Below, in pieces: positions 33,801 through 41,454 of a DNA stretch of 64,000 nucleotides (positions within the stretch are counted from its first letter, which is position 1; every line of letters starts with the position of its first letter). The position numbers were made by a program, and so were the translations under genes. The notes below the pieces were generated by a model. The model had not been told where the DNA came from and ran no database searches. It saw nothing but the letters and a program-made list of their open reading frames with translations. Source of the stretch: Polyangium mundeleinium (GTDB lineage Bacteria; Myxococcota_A; Polyangia; Polyangiales; Polyangiaceae); the NCBI RefSeq assembly GCF_028369105.1, contig NZ_JAQNDO010000001.1, forward strand, positions 4,184,501 to 4,248,500, given 5' to 3'.

Positions 33801-34365
33801 CGCCGACGAACGCCTCGCCCGCGATATCGAGCGCGACCACGAGATCCCCTGATCCTTCGGGCGCGCGCGCAAACGAATACGAGAGCTCGACGCCGCCGTC
33901 CCGATTTTCGAGGTGCTCGTCGACCTCCCCGCGCGAAACGACGAGGTGCCCATCCGCCTCGACGCGCCCCGCGCCCGCCCCGCGCACGAGCTCGGCCCCG
34001 CCCCGCGTGACCCGCGCCGTCTTCACGTGCAGCGGCGCGCCGGCCCGCGGCGACGTGTGTGGCGACGCGGCCGGCGCGATCGGCACGATCGCGAAGCCGT
34101 CCGCCGTCGCCGCAATCTGGTGGGCGGACCCCGCGCCGACGAACCGGCCGTCCTCCGCCCGGAACCTCGCGCGCGACGCGCGGAGGCTCGCGTCGAGATC
34201 CAACGCGGGCGATAGCTTTGCCCCGGACGCCCGGCCCCCGCGCGCGCCGCCCTCGACCGGCGCGGGGCTCTCGCCGCGCGCGCACGCGGCGAGCAGGGCC
34301 GCCGCGAGGAGCAGGCTCACGCGATCGGCGAGAAAACGGAGGCGTGGGAAATCCTTGGGCATCAT
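30853..34365 (-). CDS. Large MYXO-CTERM lipoprotein with propeller repeats
   Basis: An 1170-residue exported protein. The signal ends Leu-Leu-Ala-Ala-Cys (Cys28), so it is probably a lipoprotein. Residues about 240-1000 consist of repeated beta-propeller-like blades with the motif Asp-Gly-x-Asn-[Tyr/His/Phe]-[Leu/Val/Ile]-[Val/Ile]-x-Trp, for example Phe-Asp-Gly-Thr-Asn-His-Leu-Val-Ala-Trp. A Gly/Ser/Val-rich linker of about 100 residues follows, then a Cys-Thr-Cys pair and a MYXO-CTERM tail (hydrophobic helix and Arg-Arg-Arg-Arg). An N-terminal lipobox together with a C-terminal sorting tail is unusual. Likely a cell-surface adhesin or scaffold; no enzyme motif seen. It is divergent from the sigma gene. 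Confidence 0.85.
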   Translation of the reverse strand: MMPKDFPRLRFLADRVSLLLAAALLAACARGESPAPVEGGARGGRASGAKLSPALDLDASLRASRARFRAEDGRFVGAGSAHQIAATADGFAIVPIAPAASPHTSPRAGAPLHVKTARVTRGGAELVRGAGAGRVEADGHLVVSRGEVDEHLENRDGGVELSYSFARAPEGSGDLVVALDIAGEAFVGETHDGHHFIDAATGIGVRFGRATWIDATGKKTRAPVHVEEGRIVMRVPERVLLSSAYPAVLDPLLTPEFGIDTPIAGLPAGRRRFRPAVASNGSHYLVAWEEDRYLDPIQDKRIYAARIAADGTVLDATGFPVVEGSNPIKPALASDGNGFLLTYQTGSPFMIYSAGVYGQRLDANGKPVGAPVTLATSTKIEQKTRVAYDGANYIVAWIDDHTGRYGRVSPAGQALDPGGIVVGPGYRLDVASNGAGALLLRETGGAGYAHRVDAQGALVDAAGIEIMTPSPILDTWDPVPVWTGQNYFIAYGQYDDDTYETTIKGTRFDAQQGEVLDPDGIAIGDPVYDLTEIDVTTDGTNAVVTWCNYWTDFVAYPLRRARVSPQGVVLDPGGVTYTDLGAKGQGASNGSQALVVWQNAYFDGFFPGGYSIQARRFDPTGAALDAEPILVSGGANDQRSPSAAFDGQNFVVAWSDARDFLLQRGTNLSAARVTPAGLSLDPNGIFVEDGVGDVTHTSVAFDGTSTILGFSNCDNGYDSSTCSSFAKRMDTQGVVLDPSSPSIELTNFSDLSARVALSVGAGRTLAVGAAYDTDLGDYVLASLTMDAGGQVSSGSVLSLEATSLALSASFDGTNHLVAWEPSNGSAVRVARVDAMGALLDPSPLTLAGPGSFGGVSTVFDGTNHVVVWIDKAAQKLVGARVSPAGALVDAAPIELASHPGCAYLALEERGAVMDGGRLVVAYRACGPTMTDEAALVLDGNLAVVTSLPITTDDKPKGPPSLASTNDGKVLVTYSTFYVEAPLGTARVQARVIDFTENTGSGGAGGAGGMGGAGGGGGGSGGVGGGAGGSGGVGGSGGVGGSGGVGGSGGVGGSGGVGGSGGAGGSGGVGGSGGAGGSGGAGGSGGMGGAGGMGGSGGATGSGGMAGSGGMTATTGAGGDDEPRVVAVGGGCTCQAAGQGATPLAPLACVLVVLLGAAGRQAGARRRRTMN
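31110..31330. repeat. Gly/Ser/Val-encoding 18-bp minisatellite in the surface protein gene
   Basis: Tandem 18-base units (CCGCCGCTGCCGCCTACG and close variants) encode the linker of the MYXO-CTERM protein as Gly-Gly-Val-Gly-Gly-Ser and Gly-Gly-Ala-Gly-Gly-Ser repeats. Several neighbouring units are identical. Like the shorter array at 23412-23483, it is probably length-variable and sets the reach of the surface domain from the anchor. Confidence 0.88.
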
Positions 34366-34478
34366 CCCACATCGATTACACGAAGCAGGCGGGCGCGGGA
34401 AGTGGCTCCACGCCCGCGCTTGCTCCCTGGGCGGAGCGGGTGGTATGAGCGGCAGAACGGGAAACCCCAGGAAGTTTC

Positions 34479-35141
34479 GTGTCGGAGAGCAGCGGCGCGC
34501 ACGGTTCGTCGGAGATCGAGGCGCTCGTACGGGGCGCGCTCGGCGGGAGCCGTGCGTCCCAGCGCGTGCTCATCGAGGACGTGCTCGCGCCGGTCGTCCA
34601 GGCCCGCGTCGCCCGTGTCCTCGTCCGGCGCCTGAGCTCGAAGGGGGATCTGCGCACCGAGATGATGGATCTCTGCCAGCAGGTCTTCGTGCACGTCTTC
34701 GGCAATGACCTCCTCGCGCGCTGGGATCCGGCCGTGGGCCCGCTCGGCGCGTTCGTCGGGACCATCGCGGAGAACCACGTCCGCTCGATCCTGCGCAGCC
34801 GCGTCCGTAGCCCCTTCACCGAAATCGCGACCGAGCAGGAGGCCCTGGAGCTCGCGCTGCCCCGCGGCGAGCAGAGCCACGAGACCACGCTCGTCTCGCG
34901 CGAGGCGCTGCGGAGGCTCGAAGCCGAGCTCGACGACGAGGAGCGGGAGGGGTTTTTCGCGTTCTTCGTGGACGAGCGATCCATCGAGGAGATGTGCGTG
35001 GTCACAGGCAAGAGCCGGGAGGCGGTCTACAAGCAACGCCAGCGGCTCCGGGAGCGCGTGCGGCGGATCCTCGACGACGAGGCCGCGAGCTCGCGCCCCC
35101 CCGCGCGCGGGGCGCCGAGGACCCGGGAGGAGGGGCTGTGA
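34479..35141 (+). CDS. Sigma-70/ECF-like sigma factor paired with a CHAT protease
   Basis: A 220-residue sigma factor. Region 2 is recognisable at about residues 60-110 (Asp-Leu-Cys-Gln-Gln-Val-Phe-Val-His-Val-Phe, then Trp-Asp-Pro-Ala-Val-Gly-Pro-Leu-Gly-Ala-Phe-Val), matching ECF-type DNA melting and -10 binding. Region 4 follows at about 145-200 with a helix-turn-helix (Ser-Ile-Glu-Glu-Met-Cys-Val-Val-Thr-Gly-Lys-Ser-Arg-Glu-Ala-Val-Tyr-Lys-Gln-Arg). The start is GTG with AGGAAG upstream. Its stop overlaps the CHAT gene start (GTGA), the arrangement expected for a sigma/anti-sigma pair. No TGTCCAATC element precedes it, so it does not obviously activate itself by that motif. Candidate reader of the four promoter elements reported here. 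Confidence 0.88.
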   Translation: MSESSGAHGSSEIEALVRGALGGSRASQRVLIEDVLAPVVQARVARVLVRRLSSKGDLRTEMMDLCQQVFVHVFGNDLLARWDPAVGPLGAFVGTIAENHVRSILRSRVRSPFTEIATEQEALELALPRGEQSHETTLVSREALRRLEAELDDEEREGFFAFFVDERSIEEMCVVTGKSREAVYKQRQRLRERVRRILDDEAASSRPPARGAPRTREEGL

Positions 35142-38100
35142 GCAAAGAGCAGGATCCGCGGATCGAGGACCTCGCCCGGCGCGCGCGCGAGCGCGAAGAG
35201 AACGAGCTCGCCGAGCTTTTGCGCCCGCTCGACAAGGCCGAACGAAGCGCGCTCGCCGACGCCGTGTTCGCCACGATCGACGCGAAGCGCGCGCCGGAAG
35301 AAGCCCGGCCGGCGCCGGTCGTCCCGATCGAGAGGCCCACAAAGGCCGGCGTGCGGCGGAGGTTCGGGTTCGTCGGGGCGCTCATCGCCGCGGCGCTCGG
35401 GGCGCTCGCGCTTTTCGTCCTCTTGCGCCGGGACGCGCCGGCCCCGATCGCGGCGTACACGCTCTCCGTCGAGGGAGGCAACCAGGCCGAGCGGGGGGAC
35501 AGGCCGCCGGAAGACGTGGTGATCCGGCTGGATCCAGCCTCGCGGCTCTCGCTCGCGTTGCGGCCTGAATCGCCCGTGGCGGGGGCGATCGCGGTGCGTG
35601 GTTTTCTCGTGCGGGAGGGCGCCGCGAGGGCGTGGGAGCCGCCCATGGTCGTCGGGGCGGGCGGCGTCGTGCGGATCGAGGGGACCGCGGCGGCGCTCTT
35701 CGGGGACGTGCCCGAGGGCGCGTGGGACGTCGTTTTGCTCGTGGGCCGCCCCGAGGCGCTCCCGGACGAAGCGACGCTCGCCAAGGCGGCGGCGTCCGGA
35801 GAAAACCTCGCCGGGCTGTCGACCCATCGGCTGCGGATCACGCTCTCGCGGCCACGCGGGGCGCTCGGCGGGGGCGGGGAGAACGAGGGCGCGCCGAAGC
35901 ATCGAGCTTCCCCGTGCGCCGCGGTCCCGGCGGAGGTTCTCCCGGACGCCCTGGTGCAGGCGGAGGCGGCGCGGAAGCGCGGTGAGCTCGATCGGGCTTC
36001 GTCGCTCGTGGAGGGCGTGCTCGTGCAGGGGGCGCCGGACGCGAGGCGGGCCGCGATCCGGCAAAAGGCACGGATCCTCATGGCCACGCGCGGGCGGTTC
36101 GACGAAGCGGCCACGCTTTTTCGGGAGGCCATCACGCAGGATCACGCGGCGGGGCGGCTCGCGGACGCGCTCGACGATACGTTCGCGCTTTCGTACGGGC
36201 TCCTGCTGGACAAACGCGCGTTCGGCGAGGCGCGGGCCTTGCTCGACGGGCTCGGGCCGCTTCTTTCGGCTTGCCCCGAGGGAGCGCCCAAGGCGGCTTA
36301 TTACAAGGGCCTCCTCGGGATCGAGACGGGGGATCTGCGCGCGGCGCTGGCCTCGTTTTCGGCCGCGGCGGCGGGCGCGGAGCGGCTCGGGCTCGACGCG
36401 TATCGGAGCGCGGTGCTGGAGCAGGAGGCCGAGGTGCTCGCGGTGCTCGGGCGGCACGAGGAGGCGGCGGCGCGGCTCGGGCAGGCGCGGGCGCTCGCGG
36501 GGCCCTCGGCGGACGCGTGCCGGCGCGCGCAGCTCGCGAGCAATGCCGGGTGGATCGCGCTCCGGGCCTCCGCGCGATCGGGGCGCGGGCTCGACGAAGC
36601 AAAACGGGGGCTGGAAGAGGCGCTCGTGATCACGCGCGAGGGCTGCCCGGCGGGGCTCGGGAACGTGCTCGTGAATCTGGCGCTCGTCGAGCATGAGAGG
36701 GGGCGCGGCGAGGAAGCGCGGGCGCGTTTGGAGGAAGCGAAGCGCGCGGGCGGCTGGGCCGAGCTCGGCGGGTGGCAACGGATGATCGAGGCGCGGCTGC
36801 TCCTGTCCGAGGGAAAAGCCAAGGACGCGCTCGCGGTACACGAGGCGCTGCGGGCCGAGGGGGAGCGGCTGCTCTTGCCCGAGCTCGTCTTCGAGGGGGC
36901 GCTCGGCCGGGCGGAGGCGCTCGCGGCGCTCGGACAACGCGGGGAAGCGCGCGCGGCGTTCGTGGAGGCCGAGACGGCGCTCGCGGCGTGGGGGCGGGGC
37001 GTGCCGCTCGGCGAGGGGCGGGGGTCGTTCCTCTCGGCGCGGCAGCGCGGCGCGCGGCTCTGGGTGGAGTTCTTGCTCCGCGAGGCGGAGCGGGGCGACG
37101 CGCGGGCCGCGCGGGAAGCGATGGAGGCGGCGCGGCGGTCGCTCGCGGGGTTCGTTCAGGCCTTTCATTGGGTGAACCGCGTGGGCGTGCTCCCCGCGGA
37201 GGCGCGAAGGCGCTGGGACGAGGCGGTGGCGGCGTATCGGCACGAGCGCGCGGTGCTGGAGGAGAAGGCCGCGGCGCGCGGGCCGGGGGCGGGGGGGCTC
37301 GAACCGGAGCGGGCGGCGCTGCGGGGCGCGCTCGATCGGGCGCTCGCGGCGCTCGGCGCGGGCGAGGCGCAAGATGCGGCGCCGCCCTTGTCCGTTCCGG
37401 CCGCGGAGGAGGCGCTTTTCGTGGTGCATCCGGCGCACGAGGGCCTCGCGGGGTTCGTGCTGACGGAGGGCGGGCGGAAGGTGGAGGCCCGGCGGCTCGG
37501 ATCGCCGGAGCCTTCGAGCGCGCCGGCCGCGCGCGCCGAGGCGTGGCTTTCGCCTTTTCGAGGCGCCCTCGTCAACGTGCGTCGTGTGCGTCTGGTGTTG
37601 CCGGGGGAGCTTTTGTCCACGGATTGGCACGCGCTCCCGCTGGATGGAGCGCCGCTGATCGAGCGCGCGGAGGTCGTGTATTCGATGGATCTCGCGCCGC
37701 GGCCCGTGACGCCCGAAGGCGCGACGGCCGTGGTGATCGCCGATCCGACCGAGGATCTGCCCGGCGCGCGCGGGAGCGCGGGGGCGGTCGTCGCCGCGCT
37801 GGAGGCCCGGGGCTTGCGTGTCGTCTCGCTCCTCGGCGAGGCCGCGACCCACGAGGCCGTGCGGGACGCGCTGGAGCTGCCCTCCGTGCGGCTCTTGCAT
37901 TACGCGGGGCATGCCACGTTCGAGGGGCCGGACGGGCTCGAAGCCTCGCTCCGCCTCGCCCGTCGGGGTCGTTTTTCGGTGGCCGACGTGATGGCGCTGG
38001 CCCGTGTCCCCGCGGTCGTGGTGCTCGCGGGCTGTGACACCGCGCGCGCCTCCGAGGTCGACGCGGCCGGCGGGGGGCTCGGCCTCGCGCAGGCGTTCCT

Positions 38101-38293
38101 CTTGAAGGGGGCGCGTGCCGCCGTCGCGACGCCCCGCCCGATGGGTGACGCGCTCGCCGAGCAGGCGACGCGCCTCCTCTACGCAGAACCCATCGAGCGC
38201 GACCCGGCCCACGCCCTGCGCGCCGTGACCCTCGCCCTGAAAAAGGCGTCGCCCGAGGCCGACTGGACCGCCTTGCGTCTGCTCGGGGAGTGA
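35138..38293 (+). CDS. Membrane-anchored TPR-CHAT caspase-like protease, probable anti-sigma
   Basis: A 1051-residue protein in four parts: a cytoplasmic N-terminus (residues 1-76) of the size of an anti-sigma domain; one membrane helix (77-96); a beta-rich region and a long helical TPR-like array (about 270-750); and a C-terminal CHAT domain. The CHAT catalytic pair is intact: His925 in His-Tyr-Ala-Gly-His-Ala-Thr and Cys966 in Leu-Ala-Gly-Cys-Asp-Thr-Ala. The protease would be outside the inner membrane while the N-terminus faces the sigma factor. GTG 35138 overlaps the sigma gene stop. I infer that it holds or releases the sigma factor in response to envelope proteolysis. Two genes with matching promoters follow. 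Confidence 0.9.
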   Translation: MSKEQDPRIEDLARRAREREENELAELLRPLDKAERSALADAVFATIDAKRAPEEARPAPVVPIERPTKAGVRRRFGFVGALIAAALGALALFVLLRRDAPAPIAAYTLSVEGGNQAERGDRPPEDVVIRLDPASRLSLALRPESPVAGAIAVRGFLVREGAARAWEPPMVVGAGGVVRIEGTAAALFGDVPEGAWDVVLLVGRPEALPDEATLAKAAASGENLAGLSTHRLRITLSRPRGALGGGGENEGAPKHRASPCAAVPAEVLPDALVQAEAARKRGELDRASSLVEGVLVQGAPDARRAAIRQKARILMATRGRFDEAATLFREAITQDHAAGRLADALDDTFALSYGLLLDKRAFGEARALLDGLGPLLSACPEGAPKAAYYKGLLGIETGDLRAALASFSAAAAGAERLGLDAYRSAVLEQEAEVLAVLGRHEEAAARLGQARALAGPSADACRRAQLASNAGWIALRASARSGRGLDEAKRGLEEALVITREGCPAGLGNVLVNLALVEHERGRGEEARARLEEAKRAGGWAELGGWQRMIEARLLLSEGKAKDALAVHEALRAEGERLLLPELVFEGALGRAEALAALGQRGEARAAFVEAETALAAWGRGVPLGEGRGSFLSARQRGARLWVEFLLREAERGDARAAREAMEAARRSLAGFVQAFHWVNRVGVLPAEARRRWDEAVAAYRHERAVLEEKAAARGPGAGGLEPERAALRGALDRALAALGAGEAQDAAPPLSVPAAEEALFVVHPAHEGLAGFVLTEGGRKVEARRLGSPEPSSAPAARAEAWLSPFRGALVNVRRVRLVLPGELLSTDWHALPLDGAPLIERAEVVYSMDLAPRPVTPEGATAVVIADPTEDLPGARGSAGAVVAALEARGLRVVSLLGEAATHEAVRDALELPSVRLLHYAGHATFEGPDGLEASLRLARRGRFSVADVMALARVPAVVVLAGCDTARASEVDAAGGGLGLAQAFLLKGARAAVATPRPMGDALAEQATRLLYAEPIERDPAHALRAVTLALKKASPEADWTALRLLGE

Positions 38294-38327
38294 GCCAAGG
38301 CGCCCGCGAGATTTTTTTCGTCATCTC

Positions 38328-38356
38328 TGTCCAATCTCCGGACGGGGCGGCGTAAG
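38328..38356 (+). promoter_or_regulatory. Bipartite promoter of the secreted MYXO-CTERM gene
   Basis: TGTCCAATC, 13 bases, GCGTAAG on the plus strand, 96 bases before the ATG at 38453. A T-rich stretch (ATTTTTTTCG) precedes it, like the A-rich tract before the graspetide promoter. It lies in the gap directly after the CHAT gene, so the downstream gene can be expressed separately from the sigma/CHAT operon. Confidence 0.75.
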
Positions 38357-38408
38357 GCTCGCCGAACACGCCGCGAGGTAGGCCCCGCGTGCGCGCCGCA
38401 TGGCCGTG

Positions 38409-38439
38409 GCGCGCCCTCGGGGCGCGCTCGGGCTTTTTT
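38409..38439 (+). promoter_or_regulatory. Terminator-like hairpin in a 5' leader
   Basis: GCGCGCCC-TCG-GGGCGCGC forms a perfect 8-base-pair hairpin (38409-38427). It is followed six bases later by TTTTTT, then by the ribosome-binding site GAGGTGAG and the ATG at 38453. It lies downstream of the promoter element at 38328-38356, so a transcript from that promoter must pass it. It may be an attenuator, or simply the terminator of the CHAT operon placed late. The gap between stem and T-run is longer than in a standard terminator. Confidence 0.4.
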
Positions 38440-38452
38440 CAAGAGGTGAGAC

Positions 38453-41380
38453 ATGGCTCGCATGTCGAAGAGGACGGTTCTGTCCACGCTCATCGGTGTA
38501 TCCATTGTCGTGCCCTGCGCGACGGCCTTCGCGGACGTCGTGCTCGAGCCCAACGTCATCAAGGGACAGGCGCGTTTCTCCAACACGAACCCCAGCGTCG
38601 TCGCGCTCCTCCAGCAGCTCGGGATGAGCTCGGCCCAGGTGAGCGCCGGGAACTCGTCGCCCTCCGGGTATACCAGCAACACGAACGCGCTCGTCGGAAC
38701 GCCGCTCTCGCGCAGCTTCGAGCTCTCCGCCGAATCGGGCGCCGGAGGGCCCGGCGGCGTCACGTACACCATGGGCGCGACGGGTTTTCTTTATGCCGCC
38801 GCGTGGTACCCCGCGTCCGGCCAGTACTGGTTCCAGCCTGTCCCCGGCGTCGTCCTCCAGCCGCTCGCGCAGCAGCCCGCCGGGACCACCGCGGACATCG
38901 TGGACTGCATCGGCCTCGTGCACGTCCGCTGGGGGCTCGACCCGCAGTGCAATACGCCGTTCACCATCGGCTCGGGCTCGATCCTGACGAGCTTCAGCGC
39001 GAGCAACTTCATGAACACCTCCGAGCATTACATCCTGCAGCGCGGAGACGCGAGCGAGAGCAAGCCGCTCTCCATCACCACGGGCAACGATCCGACGCAG
39101 AACACCATCACGTTCTCGGTGCAGCTCGACCTGCATCCGAAGTGCGACGACATCCAGGAGATCTGCATCGACATGTCGGCGTACCTCGACGGCGGCGGCG
39201 CGCTCGGCTCGCTCAAGGGCCCGTTCGACGTGCTCGGCGAGGTCGAGGAGGACAAGACGTTCATCAACGCCTTTAATGGCCCCTCCGGCAACCAGCGTTA
39301 CGGGTATTTCTCGCCGCCCGAGATGCCCGTCGCCGCCCCGGCGACGTGGTGGACCCTGCCCAACATGGTCCCCGGCGATTACGAGGGATACGCGCAGGGC
39401 CTCGTCCGCACGGGACGCCTTGCGACGCACCTCACCACGCCGCGCATGGGACCGAGCAGGCCCGCAGGTCCGATGACGGTCCAGAGCGGGGTGATCTCCG
39501 ATCTCCAGCAGAACATCGGCGGGCAGCTCCGGTATCCCTTCGTCATGGAGCCCGCCCGATTCGTGGGGAAGATCTACCTCGCCGATCCCTTCGTGGTGGC
39601 GAACGTCGGCGCTTACAGCTCGCTCTCGGCCCTGCGGTTCTCCGCCGATCCTCCCTATTCGAGCCAGTATCCCTGGGGGACCACCCTGCGGGCGCTGGAT
39701 ATCGATACCTACACGGGCCAGAGCACCACGTCGTTCGAAGGCTCGTTCGACCCGGCGAGCGGCGCGCTCGCGTCCGTGTACGATCAGCTCGTAGTCAATA
39801 CGTACGACATCCCCACGCGGTGGATCCAGTCGGGCCTGATGCTCGATTTCGACGATCTGGCCGCCGAGCGCCAGGGCTTCATCACGATGCAGCGTGACAG
39901 CACGGACCACCTCCTCGGTCCGGGCGACGTCGCGCCCATCGACCACATGTATTGCTTCAACGAGGTCGAGCTCCCCTACTCGATCGCGAGCGGGCTCCTG
40001 TTCGATCCGTACGCCAAGGTGATGGGTGGGTTCAATGGCACGGACTGGATCGGAAGTTCCACGTCGTACTCGGTGCAGGGCACGTTCTACGGGTGGCCGA
40101 AGACCGAACCGAACGCCGCCACGAACGGCATGGTGCGCCTCGCGCTCCCCCAGGGAACGTATACGATCCAGCCTGGATCGAGCGTGAAGTCGGCCTCGGG
40201 CGCGATCAGCACCGCGACGTTCGCCGCGACCAAGCTCGATCTCGGCTGCGGGCAACGCGTCACGGTGTCGCCGGGCCTCAGCGTCTCGGCAGAGCTCCCG
40301 CTCTGCGCGGCCTCGGCCACGCCCGATGTCGTGGGCGCCGTAGCGAGCAGCGGCGTCCCTGTCGATCGCATCTGGTATACGGTCAACGGCGGTCCCGAGA
40401 TCGACATCTGCGCCTCGAACTGCGGTGCCGATCCGCAATTCAGCGCGGCCCTGAGCCTCGCCGCCTGCGGCAACACGATCCAGGTCTTCGCGAGCGCGGG
40501 CGGACAAACCGCCTCGGTCACGACGCAGACGACGTGGGAGGATCCGAACGACGGCGTCGATTGCGAGGGCTCCTGCGAGCCGCCGCCGCCCTCCGGCGAG
40601 GCGTGCGCCTCCGTGGACGTGAAGCCGCTCGCCTGCGAGGGCGGCGGGGGTGGATATTCGCTGACGCTCGAGATCAAGAACGAGCTCGACGAGCCGATGA
40701 CCTACGTGCTCCTGCCCGATCCGCACGTGTCCCCGAACGTCGTGACGTTGCCCGTGCCGCTCCAGCCCGGGGCGTCGACGAAGGTCACGGTGACGGTCTC
40801 CGGCGTCAATCCCGGCGCCGGGGTTTGCCTCAACCTGGGGATGTCGAATCCCTCGCAAAACGAATGCTGCTCGAAGGAGATCTGCTTCGACGTGCCGGCC
40901 TGCTGCTTCGCCGTCGCGGGGCAGAAGATCTCGTGTATCCCGGGCGCGCCGGGCGGGACGTTCGAGGGCTCGTTCAACTTCGAGAACCGCACGCTCGACA
41001 CGATCGAGCACGTCTTCCTGTTCCCGCCGAGCGGCGTGACCGTTTCGCCGCAATACGTCGACGTCCCGTCCACGCCCCCGGGGGGCCTCGCGCACGTGGG
41101 TGGGCTCTCGTTCTCGGGCGCGACGCCCGGCGAGGAGCTTTGCCTCACCGTGGGGATTCACGATGAAGAGATGAACGAGTGCTGCACGGACGAGGTTTGT
41201 TTCCAGGTGCCGGAGCCTTGTGACAAGAAGGTCCCCGGCGATCCCCTGTCGCCGACGAAAAACCTCACCGCCGCCGAGAGCTGCTCCGTCGGCGCGGCGG
41301 GTGGTGAGCGAGGCTCCGTCGTTGGCCTCCTTCTCGGCCTCGTGGCCCTCGGCGGGCTCGCGCGACGCCGCCGCGCGTGA
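38453..41380 (+). CDS. Secreted MYXO-CTERM protein, sigma/CHAT neighbour
   Basis: A 975-residue exported protein. The signal peptide ends Ala-Thr-Ala-Phe-Ala-Asp (cleavage near residue 27). About 540 residues of beta-rich sequence without a recognised family follow, then two related Cys-rich modules at about 710-930 (Ser-Leu-Thr-Leu-Glu-Ile-Lys-Asn... and Gly-Ser-Phe-Asn-Phe-Glu-Asn-Arg..., each ending Asn-Glu-Cys-Cys). They resemble Ig-like domains found in myxobacterial surface proteins. The C-terminus is a MYXO-CTERM tail: Ser-Cys-Ser-Val-Gly, Gly/Leu helix, Arg-Arg-Arg-Arg-Ala. GAGGTGAG precedes the ATG. A bipartite promoter lies 96 bases upstream. It sits between the CHAT gene and an S8 protease gene with the same promoter, so a shared envelope role is likely. 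Confidence 0.85.
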   Translation: MARMSKRTVLSTLIGVSIVVPCATAFADVVLEPNVIKGQARFSNTNPSVVALLQQLGMSSAQVSAGNSSPSGYTSNTNALVGTPLSRSFELSAESGAGGPGGVTYTMGATGFLYAAAWYPASGQYWFQPVPGVVLQPLAQQPAGTTADIVDCIGLVHVRWGLDPQCNTPFTIGSGSILTSFSASNFMNTSEHYILQRGDASESKPLSITTGNDPTQNTITFSVQLDLHPKCDDIQEICIDMSAYLDGGGALGSLKGPFDVLGEVEEDKTFINAFNGPSGNQRYGYFSPPEMPVAAPATWWTLPNMVPGDYEGYAQGLVRTGRLATHLTTPRMGPSRPAGPMTVQSGVISDLQQNIGGQLRYPFVMEPARFVGKIYLADPFVVANVGAYSSLSALRFSADPPYSSQYPWGTTLRALDIDTYTGQSTTSFEGSFDPASGALASVYDQLVVNTYDIPTRWIQSGLMLDFDDLAAERQGFITMQRDSTDHLLGPGDVAPIDHMYCFNEVELPYSIASGLLFDPYAKVMGGFNGTDWIGSSTSYSVQGTFYGWPKTEPNAATNGMVRLALPQGTYTIQPGSSVKSASGAISTATFAATKLDLGCGQRVTVSPGLSVSAELPLCAASATPDVVGAVASSGVPVDRIWYTVNGGPEIDICASNCGADPQFSAALSLAACGNTIQVFASAGGQTASVTTQTTWEDPNDGVDCEGSCEPPPPSGEACASVDVKPLACEGGGGGYSLTLEIKNELDEPMTYVLLPDPHVSPNVVTLPVPLQPGASTKVTVTVSGVNPGAGVCLNLGMSNPSQNECCSKEICFDVPACCFAVAGQKISCIPGAPGGTFEGSFNFENRTLDTIEHVFLFPPSGVTVSPQYVDVPSTPPGGLAHVGGLSFSGATPGEELCLTVGIHDEEMNECCTDEVCFQVPEPCDKKVPGDPLSPTKNLTAAESCSVGAAGGERGSVVGLLLGLVALGGLARRRRA

Positions 41381-41396
41381 GGTCACGCGGATTCTG

Positions 41397-41425
41397 TGTC
41401 CAATCTCCACGGGGAGCGGCGTAGA
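41397..41425 (+). promoter_or_regulatory. Bipartite promoter of the S8 protease gene
   Basis: TGTCCAATC, 13 bases, GCGTAGA on the plus strand, 29 bases before the GTG start at 41455. The first box is identical to the other three copies; the second differs only in its last two bases. The spacer TCCACGGGGAGCG resembles the spacer of the previous copy (TCCGGACGGGGCG), suggesting that the two elements beside the sigma/CHAT operon share a recent origin. Confidence 0.75.
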
Positions 41426-41454
41426 GTCTTACGATCGCTCACCGTGGAGGTCTC

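Noticed and set aside
34380-34478. Autoregulatory copy of the bipartite promoter before the sigma gene
   Set aside because: No match to either box with correct spacing was found in the gap.
35027-38212. 1061-codon minus-strand open frame opposite the CHAT gene
   Set aside because: Arg/His/Glu-rich composition, no motifs, and it lies wholly opposite a gene with catalytic CHAT residues.
38321-41410. 1029-codon minus-strand open frame opposite the secreted MYXO-CTERM gene
   Set aside because: No domain recognised and Arg/Gly-rich composition; the plus strand has a signal peptide, sorting tail and promoter.
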